Below, piece after piece: positions 25,746-33,892 of a stretch of DNA of 64,000 nucleotides. The stretch's first letter is position 1, and each line of letters starts with the position of its first letter. A model generated the notes under the pieces. That model did not search any database. It saw only the letters and a list, made by a program, of their open reading frames with translations, and was not told the DNA's origin. The stretch comes from Nostoc carneum NIES-2107 (lineage in GTDB: Bacteria; Cyanobacteriota; Cyanobacteriia; Cyanobacteriales; Nostocaceae): the NCBI GenBank assembly GCA_002368155.1, contig AP018180.1, forward strand, positions 1,508,777 through 1,572,776, given 5' to 3'. The position numbers and the translations under genes are program-made.

Positions 25746-28397
25746 TTACAACCAATTCCCAATTAATACATAAGCCGACCAATAAGAAGGTGCTTTGTAG
25801 TTAGAGTGTTGCAATAATTTTAACTGTGCATGACGGAGAGCTTGGGCTTTAGTAACTTTCTTGCTTTGCAGTTGTTGATAGAAATCACCCACAAACATAG
25901 CTGTGGATTGATCGTCAATTTGCCACAAAGATGCTACAGTACTGCGCGCTCCGGCTCTGACTGCGGCTCCAGCTAAACCCAGTGCGGCGCGGTTATCTCC
26001 GGCGGCGGTTTGACAAGCACTTAACACCAATAGTTCCACTGGTTCTGGTTTGGTTTCATCCCGAGTGCGGAGTAGGTTATCAAATTGCTTCACATTGATG
26101 GCACCGTCAGCAGCTAAGATAAATGTGTCTTCGGCGCGGGAGCTAAATTGTCCGTGAGTTGCCAAATGTAGAATGTTAAAGGGAGCTTGATTAACTTGTT
26201 TTGCTAATGCCTTTTGGGTAAATTTTTCATCTAAGAGATCAGTTGTAGATACTCCAGCTTTTGCAATTAAACCCACTTCCGATTTAATTGCAGGTAACGG
26301 TGAGAAGTTAGGGAAATCTGGCGGGGGTTCTGTTAAACCAGCAGTTAAAGCTCGCAACTGCTGTGTTTCTATAGGTTTGGGATTAAGTAATTGCAATCCT
26401 ACACTAAGTGCGATCGCATATTTCTCTATTAAATATTGTTTACCATCGTAAAGAGATGCCATTGGCAAGTTGCGTAATGCGCCATCTAGTACAAATACGA
26501 GGGTATTTACTTTATTTTCTGGTAATTGTGATTCAATAGGTTTAATTAGCCAGTCATAAACCTGTTTTCCTTGGGTTTTAACGGCGTTGTTCGCAGTAGG
26601 ATTAACTAAATTTCTTCGCAGTTCTGCCAAAATTTTGTTAACTTCCGCCTGGGGAATTTGGGTACTGTAATGCTGTAGGGGTTTTTGGGGGATTTTGGCA
26701 ATTACCTGAATTTCTTGCGGGAGAATAATTGGATAAAGAATTGCTGCATTGGGATTATCTTTATCTACGACTTGATCTAAAGCCACACTCTGTCCTAATA
26801 GACAAGCTTCCCGAAAGAAGTTATCTAATTCTGCTAACTGTAAAGCCTCGATGCGCTGGCGTGCTTTATCTAAAATTTTGTTATCAGCTGTTCCTGCTTG
26901 GGATTGCAGCAACAACTCTACAGACTCTCGATACACTGGTTCCACACTATCGCGGAAGCTAAATTGCACATCCTGATTAATTGCAACCAAGTCCCGACGC
27001 AGAGAATTGAGAGTTGCTACTGCCCCATCATAAGCCGCGATCGCTTTTGTTAAATCATTTTGTGCCCAAAAAATTCTGCCTAATTGCCACTCTAAGCGAT
27101 AAGCTATTTCCGGTGCATTGTTCGTTTGCGCTAAGACTAACGCTTGTTTAGTTAGCTTTTGCGCCTCTTGCCAATTTTGGGCTTGCTCGTACAAATTAGC
27201 TAAACTGCCTAAAGCATAAGCCTCTGTTTTTTGATCCCCCAAATTGCGAGATTGTTCAATAGCAGTGGTGAGTTGCAGAGACGCGATAACCCTTGTCTGT
27301 ACAAGATTGCTGAGTTGGGATTGAGATGTTGTTAGTTTGTTGAGGCTTTGGGCGAAGTTAATGGCGGCGTAAATACTTGCACGGCTGGGGGGGAGTTGTG
27401 TAAGCTGGGATTGGATCGTGGGTAATAGGGTTTCGGCTGTGGAAAGCTGTTTATCTTCGATGAGTAGGCTGAGAAGATTTAGCTGTGCCTGTACTTTGGT
27501 TAAAGGTGAGGGGGATAATTGCACAGCTTTTTGATAATTAGCGATCGCTTCTGCTGTTTTCTGCTGTGTGCGGGCGTTGTTTCCTAAACTGAAAAGAATC
27601 GCCCCAATCTCTGCATTTGATGGTAAGCTTTTGGCAATTTCTTGACTTTGCTGTAAGACAGCTTCCGACTTTTTCCCATCGCCTATGGCTAACAGGCTAT
27701 CTCCAAGCGATCGCAATCCTACGGCTTTTTCTATAGAATTGGGCTGTGATTGTAGTTTTTGATGCGCTTCTTCTAGTATTTCTACAGAGCGCAAATAAGC
27801 GCCTTGGCTTCTCCAAGCCTGTGCTTGATTAATCAGCGTCCGCACTACGCCCGATTCGTTCTTTAGCTGCGTATAAATTTTTGCTGCTTGTTGCCAAGTT
27901 GCTAAAGCCGCCTCCGCCTGTCCCGTGGCTAATTGCAAGCGTCCTTGAATATCTAAAGATTGCGCGAAGATTTGCAGATTTTGGCTGTTTTGTTCGACCT
28001 TGAGCAAATTCAAACTATCTGTAATTGCCTTTTGTGCTTCCTGCCAAGCACCGAGTTGCTGGTAAGCTAGGGAAAGATTACTCAAAGTTGCGGCTTGTTT
28101 GATGCGATCGCCTTGATTTTGATATTCCTTCACAGCTTGCTGCAATACCTGCACCGCCTCACTAAACTTTCCTGCATCGTAAAGCAGTTTACCCTGTTGC
28201 AGTAGGGAAGTTGGATTTGCAATTTCTTTAACAATCGGTTGAGATGAAGCAGCAATTCCCGGAACCACCGCCATGATTGGTGAACTCAAACTGCACAGCA
28301 AAGCCATAATAAAGTAAATAAACATGCGGAAAAATTTGATTTTTCGCTTATTTTCTCCGGAATAACTGGCTATAGACAATTGAGTTACTTTCTTCAT
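25746..28397 (-). CDS. Secreted TPR-CHAT protein (caspase-like protease domain)
   Basis: 883 residues. The N-terminus has a basic stretch and a hydrophobic core (MFIYFIMALLCSLSSPIMA), i.e. a signal peptide or anchor. Residues ~65-440 are many tetratricopeptide repeats (for example LLQQGKLLYDAGKFSEAVQVL and AATLSNLSLAYQQLGAWQEA). Residues ~600-883 are a CHAT domain with an intact dyad, H748 in LHLATHGQFSS and C795 in LSACQTAAGD, followed by the typical LAGAAVRAGARSTVASLW and the ending YWSAYVLIGNW. CHAT domains are caspase/separase-like cysteine proteases that usually cut a specific partner. The partner is unknown; a location outside the cytoplasm is inferred from the N-terminus. It lies upstream of the DUF1822 gene on the same strand. 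Confidence 0.93.
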   Translation of the reverse strand: MKKVTQLSIASYSGENKRKIKFFRMFIYFIMALLCSLSSPIMAVVPGIAASSQPIVKEIANPTSLLQQGKLLYDAGKFSEAVQVLQQAVKEYQNQGDRIKQAATLSNLSLAYQQLGAWQEAQKAITDSLNLLKVEQNSQNLQIFAQSLDIQGRLQLATGQAEAALATWQQAAKIYTQLKNESGVVRTLINQAQAWRSQGAYLRSVEILEEAHQKLQSQPNSIEKAVGLRSLGDSLLAIGDGKKSEAVLQQSQEIAKSLPSNAEIGAILFSLGNNARTQQKTAEAIANYQKAVQLSPSPLTKVQAQLNLLSLLIEDKQLSTAETLLPTIQSQLTQLPPSRASIYAAINFAQSLNKLTTSQSQLSNLVQTRVIASLQLTTAIEQSRNLGDQKTEAYALGSLANLYEQAQNWQEAQKLTKQALVLAQTNNAPEIAYRLEWQLGRIFWAQNDLTKAIAAYDGAVATLNSLRRDLVAINQDVQFSFRDSVEPVYRESVELLLQSQAGTADNKILDKARQRIEALQLAELDNFFREACLLGQSVALDQVVDKDNPNAAILYPIILPQEIQVIAKIPQKPLQHYSTQIPQAEVNKILAELRRNLVNPTANNAVKTQGKQVYDWLIKPIESQLPENKVNTLVFVLDGALRNLPMASLYDGKQYLIEKYAIALSVGLQLLNPKPIETQQLRALTAGLTEPPPDFPNFSPLPAIKSEVGLIAKAGVSTTDLLDEKFTQKALAKQVNQAPFNILHLATHGQFSSRAEDTFILAADGAINVKQFDNLLRTRDETKPEPVELLVLSACQTAAGDNRAALGLAGAAVRAGARSTVASLWQIDDQSTAMFVGDFYQQLQSKKVTKAQALRHAQLKLLQHSNYKAPSYWSAYVLIGNWL

Positions 28398-28596
28398 GGG
28401 ATAGATTGTCAGCCTATGTCAGCGTAGTCTGCAATCAAATCCTACAGGAATAAGGGAACTTTGGTAAGCACCTCATTATGCTCGCCTCTCGGTTGTGCGA
28501 TCGCCTAAAACAAATTTAGTCTAAATTTTTGAGTTGTTTTGCGTAAAATCAACGTTATTTTAGCAATACAACGATAAATTAACGTTTTTATTAAAA

Positions 28597-28794
28597 ATGG
28601 AACAAGTACAATTTAGCGAACTCAAGAATAATGGAATATATAAAATTGAGTTTCTTAATGGCTATAAATTACAGGTTAAATTTATAGGAATCAAAGGCGG
28701 ACGTTACTATTTTTTAGATGAAAAAGGACAAGAATTTTCTTTTGCCAACAACAGTATTGTGCATCTGCGCTTTTATAAATCCAATGCTGAATAA
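28597..28794 (+). CDS. Small conserved-looking protein, unknown (65 aa)
   Basis: Starts at ATG 28597 after an AT-rich leader. The sequence is strand-turn-strand in character (YKIEFLNGYKLQVKFIGIKG then GRYYFLDEKGQEFSF and SIVHLRFYKSN), suggesting a small beta-barrel such as an SH3/Sm-like fold. No cysteine or signal peptide. Codon use looks like its neighbours. It is divergent from the TPR-CHAT gene, about 200 bp away, so the two could share regulation. Function not recognised. Confidence 0.6.
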   Translation: MEQVQFSELKNNGIYKIEFLNGYKLQVKFIGIKGGRYYFLDEKGQEFSFANNSIVHLRFYKSNAE

Positions 28795-29003
28795 AGTGTT
28801 ATTACAGAACGCCAAGCCTAAACCAGACTAAGCACCAGGATGCGATCGCAAACTCTACAGGCGATCGCACATTCTCACTCAGACACCAATAGTACAGATA
28901 ATTGTAAGGGCAGGCAGTGCCTTGCCCCTACCCGAGACACTGTATTATTGAAGGTAACCAAATAAATGCGATCGCACATCCCCCATAAATAAGCGATCGC
29001 TCT
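28795..29003. other. Intergenic repeats after the 65-aa gene
   Basis: No gene. HIP1 octamers recur (e.g. ATGCGATCGCA, GGCGATCGCAC). A partial hairpin GGGCAGGCAGTGCCTTGCCC at about 28909-28929 is related to the GGCAAGGCA element family. Confidence 0.45.
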
Positions 29004-29212
29004 GTAAACTAGCTTTTGCAACTCGCAAACTAGCACTTGCAACTCACAAACTAACACTTGTAACTCGCAAACTAGCACTTGCAACTCACAAACTAACACT
29101 TGCAACTCGTAAACTAGCTTTTGCAACTCACAAACTAACACTTGCAACTTGTAAACTAGCTTTTGCAACTCGCAAACTAACACTTGCAACTCGCAAACTA
29201 GCTTTTGCAGCT
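29004..29212. repeat. 21-bp minisatellite, about 10 units
   Basis: The unit is GCAACTCGCAAACTAGCACT plus one T, with variants ACTCACAAACTAACACTTGC and AACTCGTAAACTAGCTTTTG. Period is 21 bp, so it stays open in frame on the minus strand as a heptapeptide repeat (LVCELQV/LVYELQK). I regard it as a DNA repeat, not a gene, because the frame lacks a credible start context. It ends about 175 bp before the gene at 29387. Confidence 0.85.
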
Positions 29213-29386
29213 AATTTCCGGAAATATACTCTTATTTATTAATTTTGCTCATACTATTGCTAGCAAACTTCTGTAACTTCACTGTGGCTAGTACATTTAT
29301 TCATTGCGTATCTTAAAGGTATCTAAGGAACTCAGTATCAAGCATTATCAGGGTTCTTCATATCAAAATTTCAACAGGAAAACTTT

Positions 29387-29755
29387 ATGGCGCAAAAGAG
29401 ACGCAATTCGATCGCACTCACCAAAGCAGAACGACGGATTGAAGGGATGCAGATGATCAGTTCTGACTTAGACTTTGGTAATGGGTTATCAATCGCCAGT
29501 TATCAAAATAAAATTTTGGAGATTCGAGATAAATTAACCGCCTATAACCAAGCAAAAACAATGGTTGAGACAACACACTCTGCATTAGTAGAAGCCGAAA
29601 GTCAGTTGAATATGATTTCTGAGCAAATGCTGCTGAGTGTTGCATCTCGCTATGGCAAAACTAGTGATGAGTATGGCATGGCTGGTGGAACGCGCAGGAT
29701 ATACAGAAAGAAAGCACGTCCAGCAGTTCAAACAGCATTATCTGCGGAGAAATAA
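29387..29755 (+). CDS. Small helical protein, paralogue of the gene at 59349
   Basis: 122 residues, basic N- and C-termini, with a long charged helical middle (~40-90, coiled-coil-like NKILEIRDKLTAYNQAKTMV). It shares its plan with the minus-strand gene at 59349-59744: basic start (KxAExRxxGxxxI), L-x5-I spacing, IE/VE-x4-L-x-E-x-E, an S-x-x-ML-x-x-V region and the near-identical motif YGK-(T/D)-S-(D/N)-EY-x-x-AGG. The ATG has AGGAAAAC upstream. No known family is recognised. Both paralogues have a 21-bp tandem repeat upstream. DNA- or RNA-binding is possible from the basic ends but not shown. Confidence 0.7.
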   Translation: MAQKRRNSIALTKAERRIEGMQMISSDLDFGNGLSIASYQNKILEIRDKLTAYNQAKTMVETTHSALVEAESQLNMISEQMLLSVASRYGKTSDEYGMAGGTRRIYRKKARPAVQTALSAEK

Positions 29756-30053
29756 TTGAAAATTTGCAATTACTTGCATTAGCCAGCAAAGAGGTAAATT
29801 GAAAATATTTGCCTCTTTGCTTGTGTAAAACACCAAAATGAATATGCAAATTCCCATTTTGCTTATTTAATTCTGTAGAACTCATATTTGATTTTTGAAG
29901 TTGACGTAGGATGCGTTAGCGATAGCGTAACGCATAACCTATCCGCACTAAATACTGTGAGCCATTAAAAAGTACCCTGGTGGGTACCGTCAAGATGCGA
30001 TCGCAAAAGCAACAATTAAGGCAGACATCCTAATTTAACAAGTAAGAATTTCA
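29756..30053. other. Intergenic region upstream of the haloperoxidase gene
   Basis: No gene. It contains the hairpin repeat ATGCGTTAGCGATAGCGTAA (29911-29935) and, 67 bp before the haloperoxidase ATG, a perfect 6-bp stem GTACCC-TGGT-GGGTAC (29972-29987). The latter could be an operator or RNA hairpin, but nothing confirms this. Confidence 0.45.
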
Positions 30054-31397
30054 ATGAGTATTCTAATTGTTAACGATCTAGCTCTGAAATTAGTTGCTCG
30101 CGATTTTAGTAATGGAAATCAGCCTACAAACGGAGGCCCAACTAAAACTTCTCGTGCCTTGGCGATTATTCACCTTGCTGCTCATGATGCTTACGCGAAA
30201 GTAACAGGAAAATTTGCTCCCAGGCTTGGAACTCTACCAAATCCACCAGAAGGAATTGGCAGTGACGAAACCACTGGAACTATTGCGCTGTTGGGTGCAG
30301 GTATTACTGCGGCTGAACGACTATATCCTGAAGATGACTCCTTTATTGAGGCTTTCATGACTGCTGAAGCTGGAAAGCTAATCAAGGGTAAAGATCACAA
30401 AGCTTTTAAATATGGCGAAAAAGTTGCTGAGGCTTGGATCAAAGAGAGAAAGAATGATGGCTCAGCAAAACCCCAACTCGATCAGCAATACGATAACGCT
30501 CCTGGCCGCCATCGTCGCGATCCTTTAGATCCACAACAGCAAACGCTCGGTCGTACATGGGGAAGTGTGCAACCTTTTATACTCAAGGATGTGAAAGCAG
30601 ATGCACCTTTGGAGGCTCCTCCAAAATTGGATAGTAAAGAATATGCAGCTGCTTTTGATGAAGTCATCAACCTGGGCAAAAATGATATTGCTTCAAGAAA
30701 ACCTGATCTAGCTGCCATAGGCGTTTTCTGGGGATATGATGGTGCAAATATGCTGGGAACACCTCCGCGCCTTTATAACCAAATTGTGCGAGAAATTCCC
30801 GAATTTAAAAGCAGCTTCCATCCCGATCAGGTTCGGATTTTGACTGCGATTAACGTTGCTATGGCAGATGCAGGAATTGCAGCCTGGTATTGGAAATATA
30901 ACTACGACTTTTGGCGACCTGTTGTAGGTATTCGTGAAGCAGAAAAAGGATTTGGGACTACTGGCATAGGCGATCAGAATCCCCACCGGACTGCAAAAGG
31001 CGATCCCTTCTGGCTACCGTTAGGCGCACCTAGAAGCAATCCTTTCCCCGCACCAGTTTTTGGTAACAAAGGCAGCAACTTTACACCAAACTTTCCCGCC
31101 TACCCTTCTGGACACGCCACTTTTGGGGCAGCTTGCTTTGAAACGGTTGCTAGCTTGCTAGGAAAAACCCCAGAACAGATTACAGTAACGGTTGTATCTG
31201 ATGAATTCAACGGCGACACCACAGACAATACCGGTACTACCCGCCCGAAATGGCAGCAAACTTTTACGTTACGTGAAGCAATTCAACAAAATAATTACAG
31301 TCGCATTTATCTAGGGGTGCATTGGTCATTCGATGCTAGTGGCGGTGAATCCCTTGGTAAAGCTGTAGCTAATAAAGTTATCACAGCTTTTAAATAA
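30054..31397 (+). CDS. Vanadium-dependent haloperoxidase (PAP2 superfamily)
   Basis: Oxidises halides with H2O2 at a vanadate centre; related to acid phosphatases. 447 residues with all three superfamily motifs: K-x6-R-P as K281...R288 (KYNYDFWRP), PSGH at 351-354 (FPAYPSGHATFG) and S-R-x5-H-x3-D as SRIYLGVHWSFD with H423 and D427. The helical N-terminal domain (~30-150) is typical of bacterial family members. No classical signal peptide is visible, although family members are often exported by other routes. Which halide it uses cannot be read here. It is a stand-alone gene in a repeat-rich neighbourhood, consistent with an accessory gene. Confidence 0.9.
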   Translation: MSILIVNDLALKLVARDFSNGNQPTNGGPTKTSRALAIIHLAAHDAYAKVTGKFAPRLGTLPNPPEGIGSDETTGTIALLGAGITAAERLYPEDDSFIEAFMTAEAGKLIKGKDHKAFKYGEKVAEAWIKERKNDGSAKPQLDQQYDNAPGRHRRDPLDPQQQTLGRTWGSVQPFILKDVKADAPLEAPPKLDSKEYAAAFDEVINLGKNDIASRKPDLAAIGVFWGYDGANMLGTPPRLYNQIVREIPEFKSSFHPDQVRILTAINVAMADAGIAAWYWKYNYDFWRPVVGIREAEKGFGTTGIGDQNPHRTAKGDPFWLPLGAPRSNPFPAPVFGNKGSNFTPNFPAYPSGHATFGAACFETVASLLGKTPEQITVTVVSDEFNGDTTDNTGTTRPKWQQTFTLREAIQQNNYSRIYLGVHWSFDASGGESLGKAVANKVITAFK

Positions 31398-31424
31398 GCT
31401 TGGCGACGCGTACATCCAACTGTA

Positions 31425-31549
31425 AGGGACTTCCAAATAAAAAAATATCCCAGAATTTATTGTGGGGTGGACATCTTGTCCGCCCAGTTTATGTGGCGGG
31501 CAAGATGCCCGCCACAAAAGATGGAATAATTTATTTCTTGGAAATCCCT
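31425..31549. repeat. MITE-like element, AGGGACTTCC family (copy 1)
   Basis: 125 bp, nearly identical to 60366-60490. Inverted ends are AGGGACTTCCAAATAAA and the complement of TTTATTTCTTGGAAATCCCT. The interior holds the hairpin pair GGACATCTTGTCCGCC and GGCGGGCAAGATGCCCGCC. It lies between the haloperoxidase and xisI genes. Confidence 0.8.
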
Positions 31550-31672
31550 AAGAAAAATATTGCTTAACTTTGGGTGACGCAAAATATCAAAATTGAGAGC
31601 GATCGCTATAATCTGGACAAGCAATTGCCAACAACTGGCTATTGAAACAGAGCGATCGCTCTTTTATGTGCA

Positions 31673-32010
31673 ATGGATACCAAATTAAAATACCAAAACA
31701 TTATTAAAAGCGTACTCCAAAATCATGCCGATTATCGAACAGCATTAGGCGATGGATATGCTTCTCAAGTTTTATTTGATGATGAACGGGGTCAATATTT
31801 AGTTTTAGATATAGGTTGGAGTGGTGACAAATATCTTCATACAACACCCATACATTTAAGTTTAATTGATGAAAAAATTTGGATTCAATGGGATATACCG
31901 AAGAAGGCGTAGCTAGTGATTTGCTAGCAGCAGGAGTTCCTAAAGAAGATATAGTTCTTGGTTTTCGCCATCCTAAAATCAGGCAACATACAGGTTTTGC
32001 TGTGGCATAG
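31673..32010 (+). pseudogene. xisI-like gene, frameshifted
   Basis: XisI proteins are small controlling factors first linked to excision of the fdxN element in heterocyst development and are now widespread in Nostocales. The first frame (31673-31912) reads MDTKLKYQNIIKSVLQNHAD and later IHLSLIDEKIWIQWD. The conserved ending then continues in another frame as TEEGVASDLLAAGVPKEDIV, then LGFRHPKIRQHTGFAVA, stopping at 32010. One base appears to have been lost near 31895. The usual upstream partner xisH is absent, its place being taken by a MITE-like element. If the frameshift is real, the product would be a 79-residue truncated protein. Confidence 0.8.
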
Positions 32011-32019
32011 CTTTAGAAT

Positions 32020-32220
32020 ACTTTCCCCCTTTTCCCGACTTCTAAGAGATGGGCAAAGGAAAAAGGTTAAAGGTAAAGGGGAAAATACAAACCCCTTCCC
32101 CCTTACCCCTTAGCCTTTTCCCAACTTCTGCTTATGTTAAAGGTAAAGGGGAAAATCCAAACCCTTTCCCCCTTCCCCTTTCACCTTTTCCCAACTTCTA
32201 CAAAAAGTCTATTGACCCAA
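32020..32220. repeat. Imperfect ~75-bp purine/pyrimidine tandem repeat
   Basis: The words GTTAAAGGTAAAGGGGAAAA and CCCCCTT..CCTTTTCCCAACT occur twice (about 32066-32128 and 32134-32199). The arms are complementary in character (AAGGGGAAAA / TTTTCCCC), so the RNA could fold. The der gene starts about 75 bp later. Confidence 0.6.
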
Positions 32221-32295
32221 ACAATTAAATCAAGACTTAAAGTAGCTAAAATGTAAAAACGTGATATATTACGTCTCTTACTTAATCCTGGTTTT

Positions 32296-33657
32296 ATGGC
32301 ACTGCCAATTGTTGCAATTATCGGTCGCCCCAATGTGGGCAAATCTACCCTGGTTAATCGTCTCGCCGGGGAACAAACGGCGATAGTCCATGATGAACCA
32401 GGAGTAACGCGCGATCGCACTTATATGCCATCTTATTGGAACGATCGCGAATTTTTGGTTGTAGATACAGGTGGCTTGGTTTTTAATGATGACACGGAAT
32501 TTTTACCACTGATTCGCCAACAAGCAATGACAGCATTAGCCGAAGCGAGTGCGGCTATCTTTGTGGTTGATGGGCAAACTGGGCCTTCTCACGCTGATGA
32601 AGAAATTGCAGAGTGGTTACGTCAACACCCTGTACCTGTACTGTTGGCTGTCAATAAATGTGAATCCCCCGATCAAGGATTAATCCAAGCTGCAGAATTT
32701 TGGCAATTGGGGTTAGGTGAACCTTACCCAATTTCGGCAATTCATGGTAGCGGTACAGGCGAATTGCTGGATGAGTTAGTTAAGCACATTCCCCAGGTAA
32801 CAGATGTACCGGAAACTAATGAAATCAAAGTAGCAATTATTGGTCGCCCCAACGTTGGTAAATCTAGTTTATTGAACGCTTTTGTGGGAGAAGAAAGAGC
32901 GATCGTCAGTCCCATCTCTGGTACAACCCGCGATGCGATTGATACCATGTTTGAGCGGAATGGACAAACCTATCGCTTGATTGATACTGCTGGTATTCGC
33001 AAAAAGAAAAGCATCGAATACGGCACAGAATTCTTTAGTATTAACCGCGCTTTTAAAGCAATTCGCCGCGCCGATGTAGTGTTAATGGTAATCGACGCTT
33101 TAGACGGAGTTACCGAACAAGACCAAAAATTAGCAGGACGAATTATTGATGAAGGTAGAGCTTGTGTAGTTGTAGTTAATAAATGGGATGCTGTGGAAAA
33201 AGACTCCTACACCATTTATGACTATGAAAAGACTATGCAATCCCGGTTGCATTTCACTGAATGGGCAGACACAATATTTGTCAGTGCTGTCACAGGTCAG
33301 CGTGTAGAGAAGATTTTAGAATTAGTCAATCAAGCTGCGGAATCACACAAACGCCGTGTCAGCACATCTGTAATTAACGAAGTTTTAGAAGATGCAGTAA
33401 GTTGGCATTCACCACCAACCTCACGCGGTGGACGACAAGGTAGAATTTATTACGGCACCCAAGTCAGTAGCCAACCGCCTACGATCGCACTATTCGTTAA
33501 CGATGCTAAACGCTTTAACGAAAACTACCGCCGCTACATCGAAAGACAATTCCGCCAACAACTAGGATTCAAAGGCACTCCGATTCGTTTATTGTGGCGT
33601 AGTAAGAAAGTCCGTGATGCAGAAGTTGGTAGTATCAATCGTGCTACCCGCGTTTAG
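32296..33657 (+). CDS. der: Ribosome biogenesis GTPase Der
   Basis: Essential double GTPase for 50S subunit maturation. 453 residues: G domain 1 with P-loop [12 protein letters not shown] (~9-20) and DTGG; G domain 2 with [12 protein letters not shown] (~180-191), DTAG and NKWD (~295); then the KH-like C-terminal domain (~350-453) ending [17 protein letters not shown]. Length and order are normal. The TAG stop lies at the edge of an AGGGGCTTCC-type MITE relative (33656-33772). It is the first of several plus-strand housekeeping genes. Confidence 0.97.
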   Translation: MALPIVAIIGRPNVGKSTLVNRLAGEQTAIVHDEPGVTRDRTYMPSYWNDREFLVVDTGGLVFNDDTEFLPLIRQQAMTALAEASAAIFVVDGQTGPSHADEEIAEWLRQHPVPVLLAVNKCESPDQGLIQAAEFWQLGLGEPYPISAIHGSGTGELLDELVKHIPQVTDVPETNEIKVAIIGRPNVGKSSLLNAFVGEERAIVSPISGTTRDAIDTMFERNGQTYRLIDTAGIRKKKSIEYGTEFFSINRAFKAIRRADVVLMVIDALDGVTEQDQKLAGRIIDEGRACVVVVNKWDAVEKDSYTIYDYEKTMQSRLHFTEWADTIFVSAVTGQRVEKILELVNQAAESHKRRVSTSVINEVLEDAVSWHSPPTSRGGRQGRIYYGTQVSSQPPTIALFVNDAKRFNENYRRYIERQFRQQLGFKGTPIRLLWRSKKVRDAEVGSINRATRV

Positions 33658-33772
33658 GGGCTTCCAACTAGAAAAATAGCCTATTGCTGTCTTGGCAGAG
33701 GGGCAGGGGGCAGGGGGCAGGGGGAAGAATATTATTTGAGTAAATTGGATAATTTATTTTCTGGAAGTCCCT
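33656..33772. repeat. MITE-like element, AGGGACTTCC family (copy 3, diverged core)
   Basis: Left end AGGGGCTTCCAACTAGAAAA and right end TTTATTTTCTGGAAGTCCCT are inverted and match the ends of the 31425 and 60366 copies. The core differs: GGGCAGGGGGCAGGGGGCAG. The left end includes the last two bases of the der stop codon. Confidence 0.65.
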
Positions 33773-33892
33773 CAAAATTTGAGATTTAGGATTTGGAACT
33801 TTAGACTGGAGTGGACTAACTAACAATCAGAAGCTTATACCTACGACAGACCTAATAATCCAAAATCCAAATCTAAAATCTAAAATTGCAAC

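Noticed and set aside
28875-29189. 104-codon minus-strand frame of LVCELQ heptads
   Set aside because: Openness follows from the 21-bp repeat period; the 3' part runs into HIP1 and hairpin repeats and there is no supported start.
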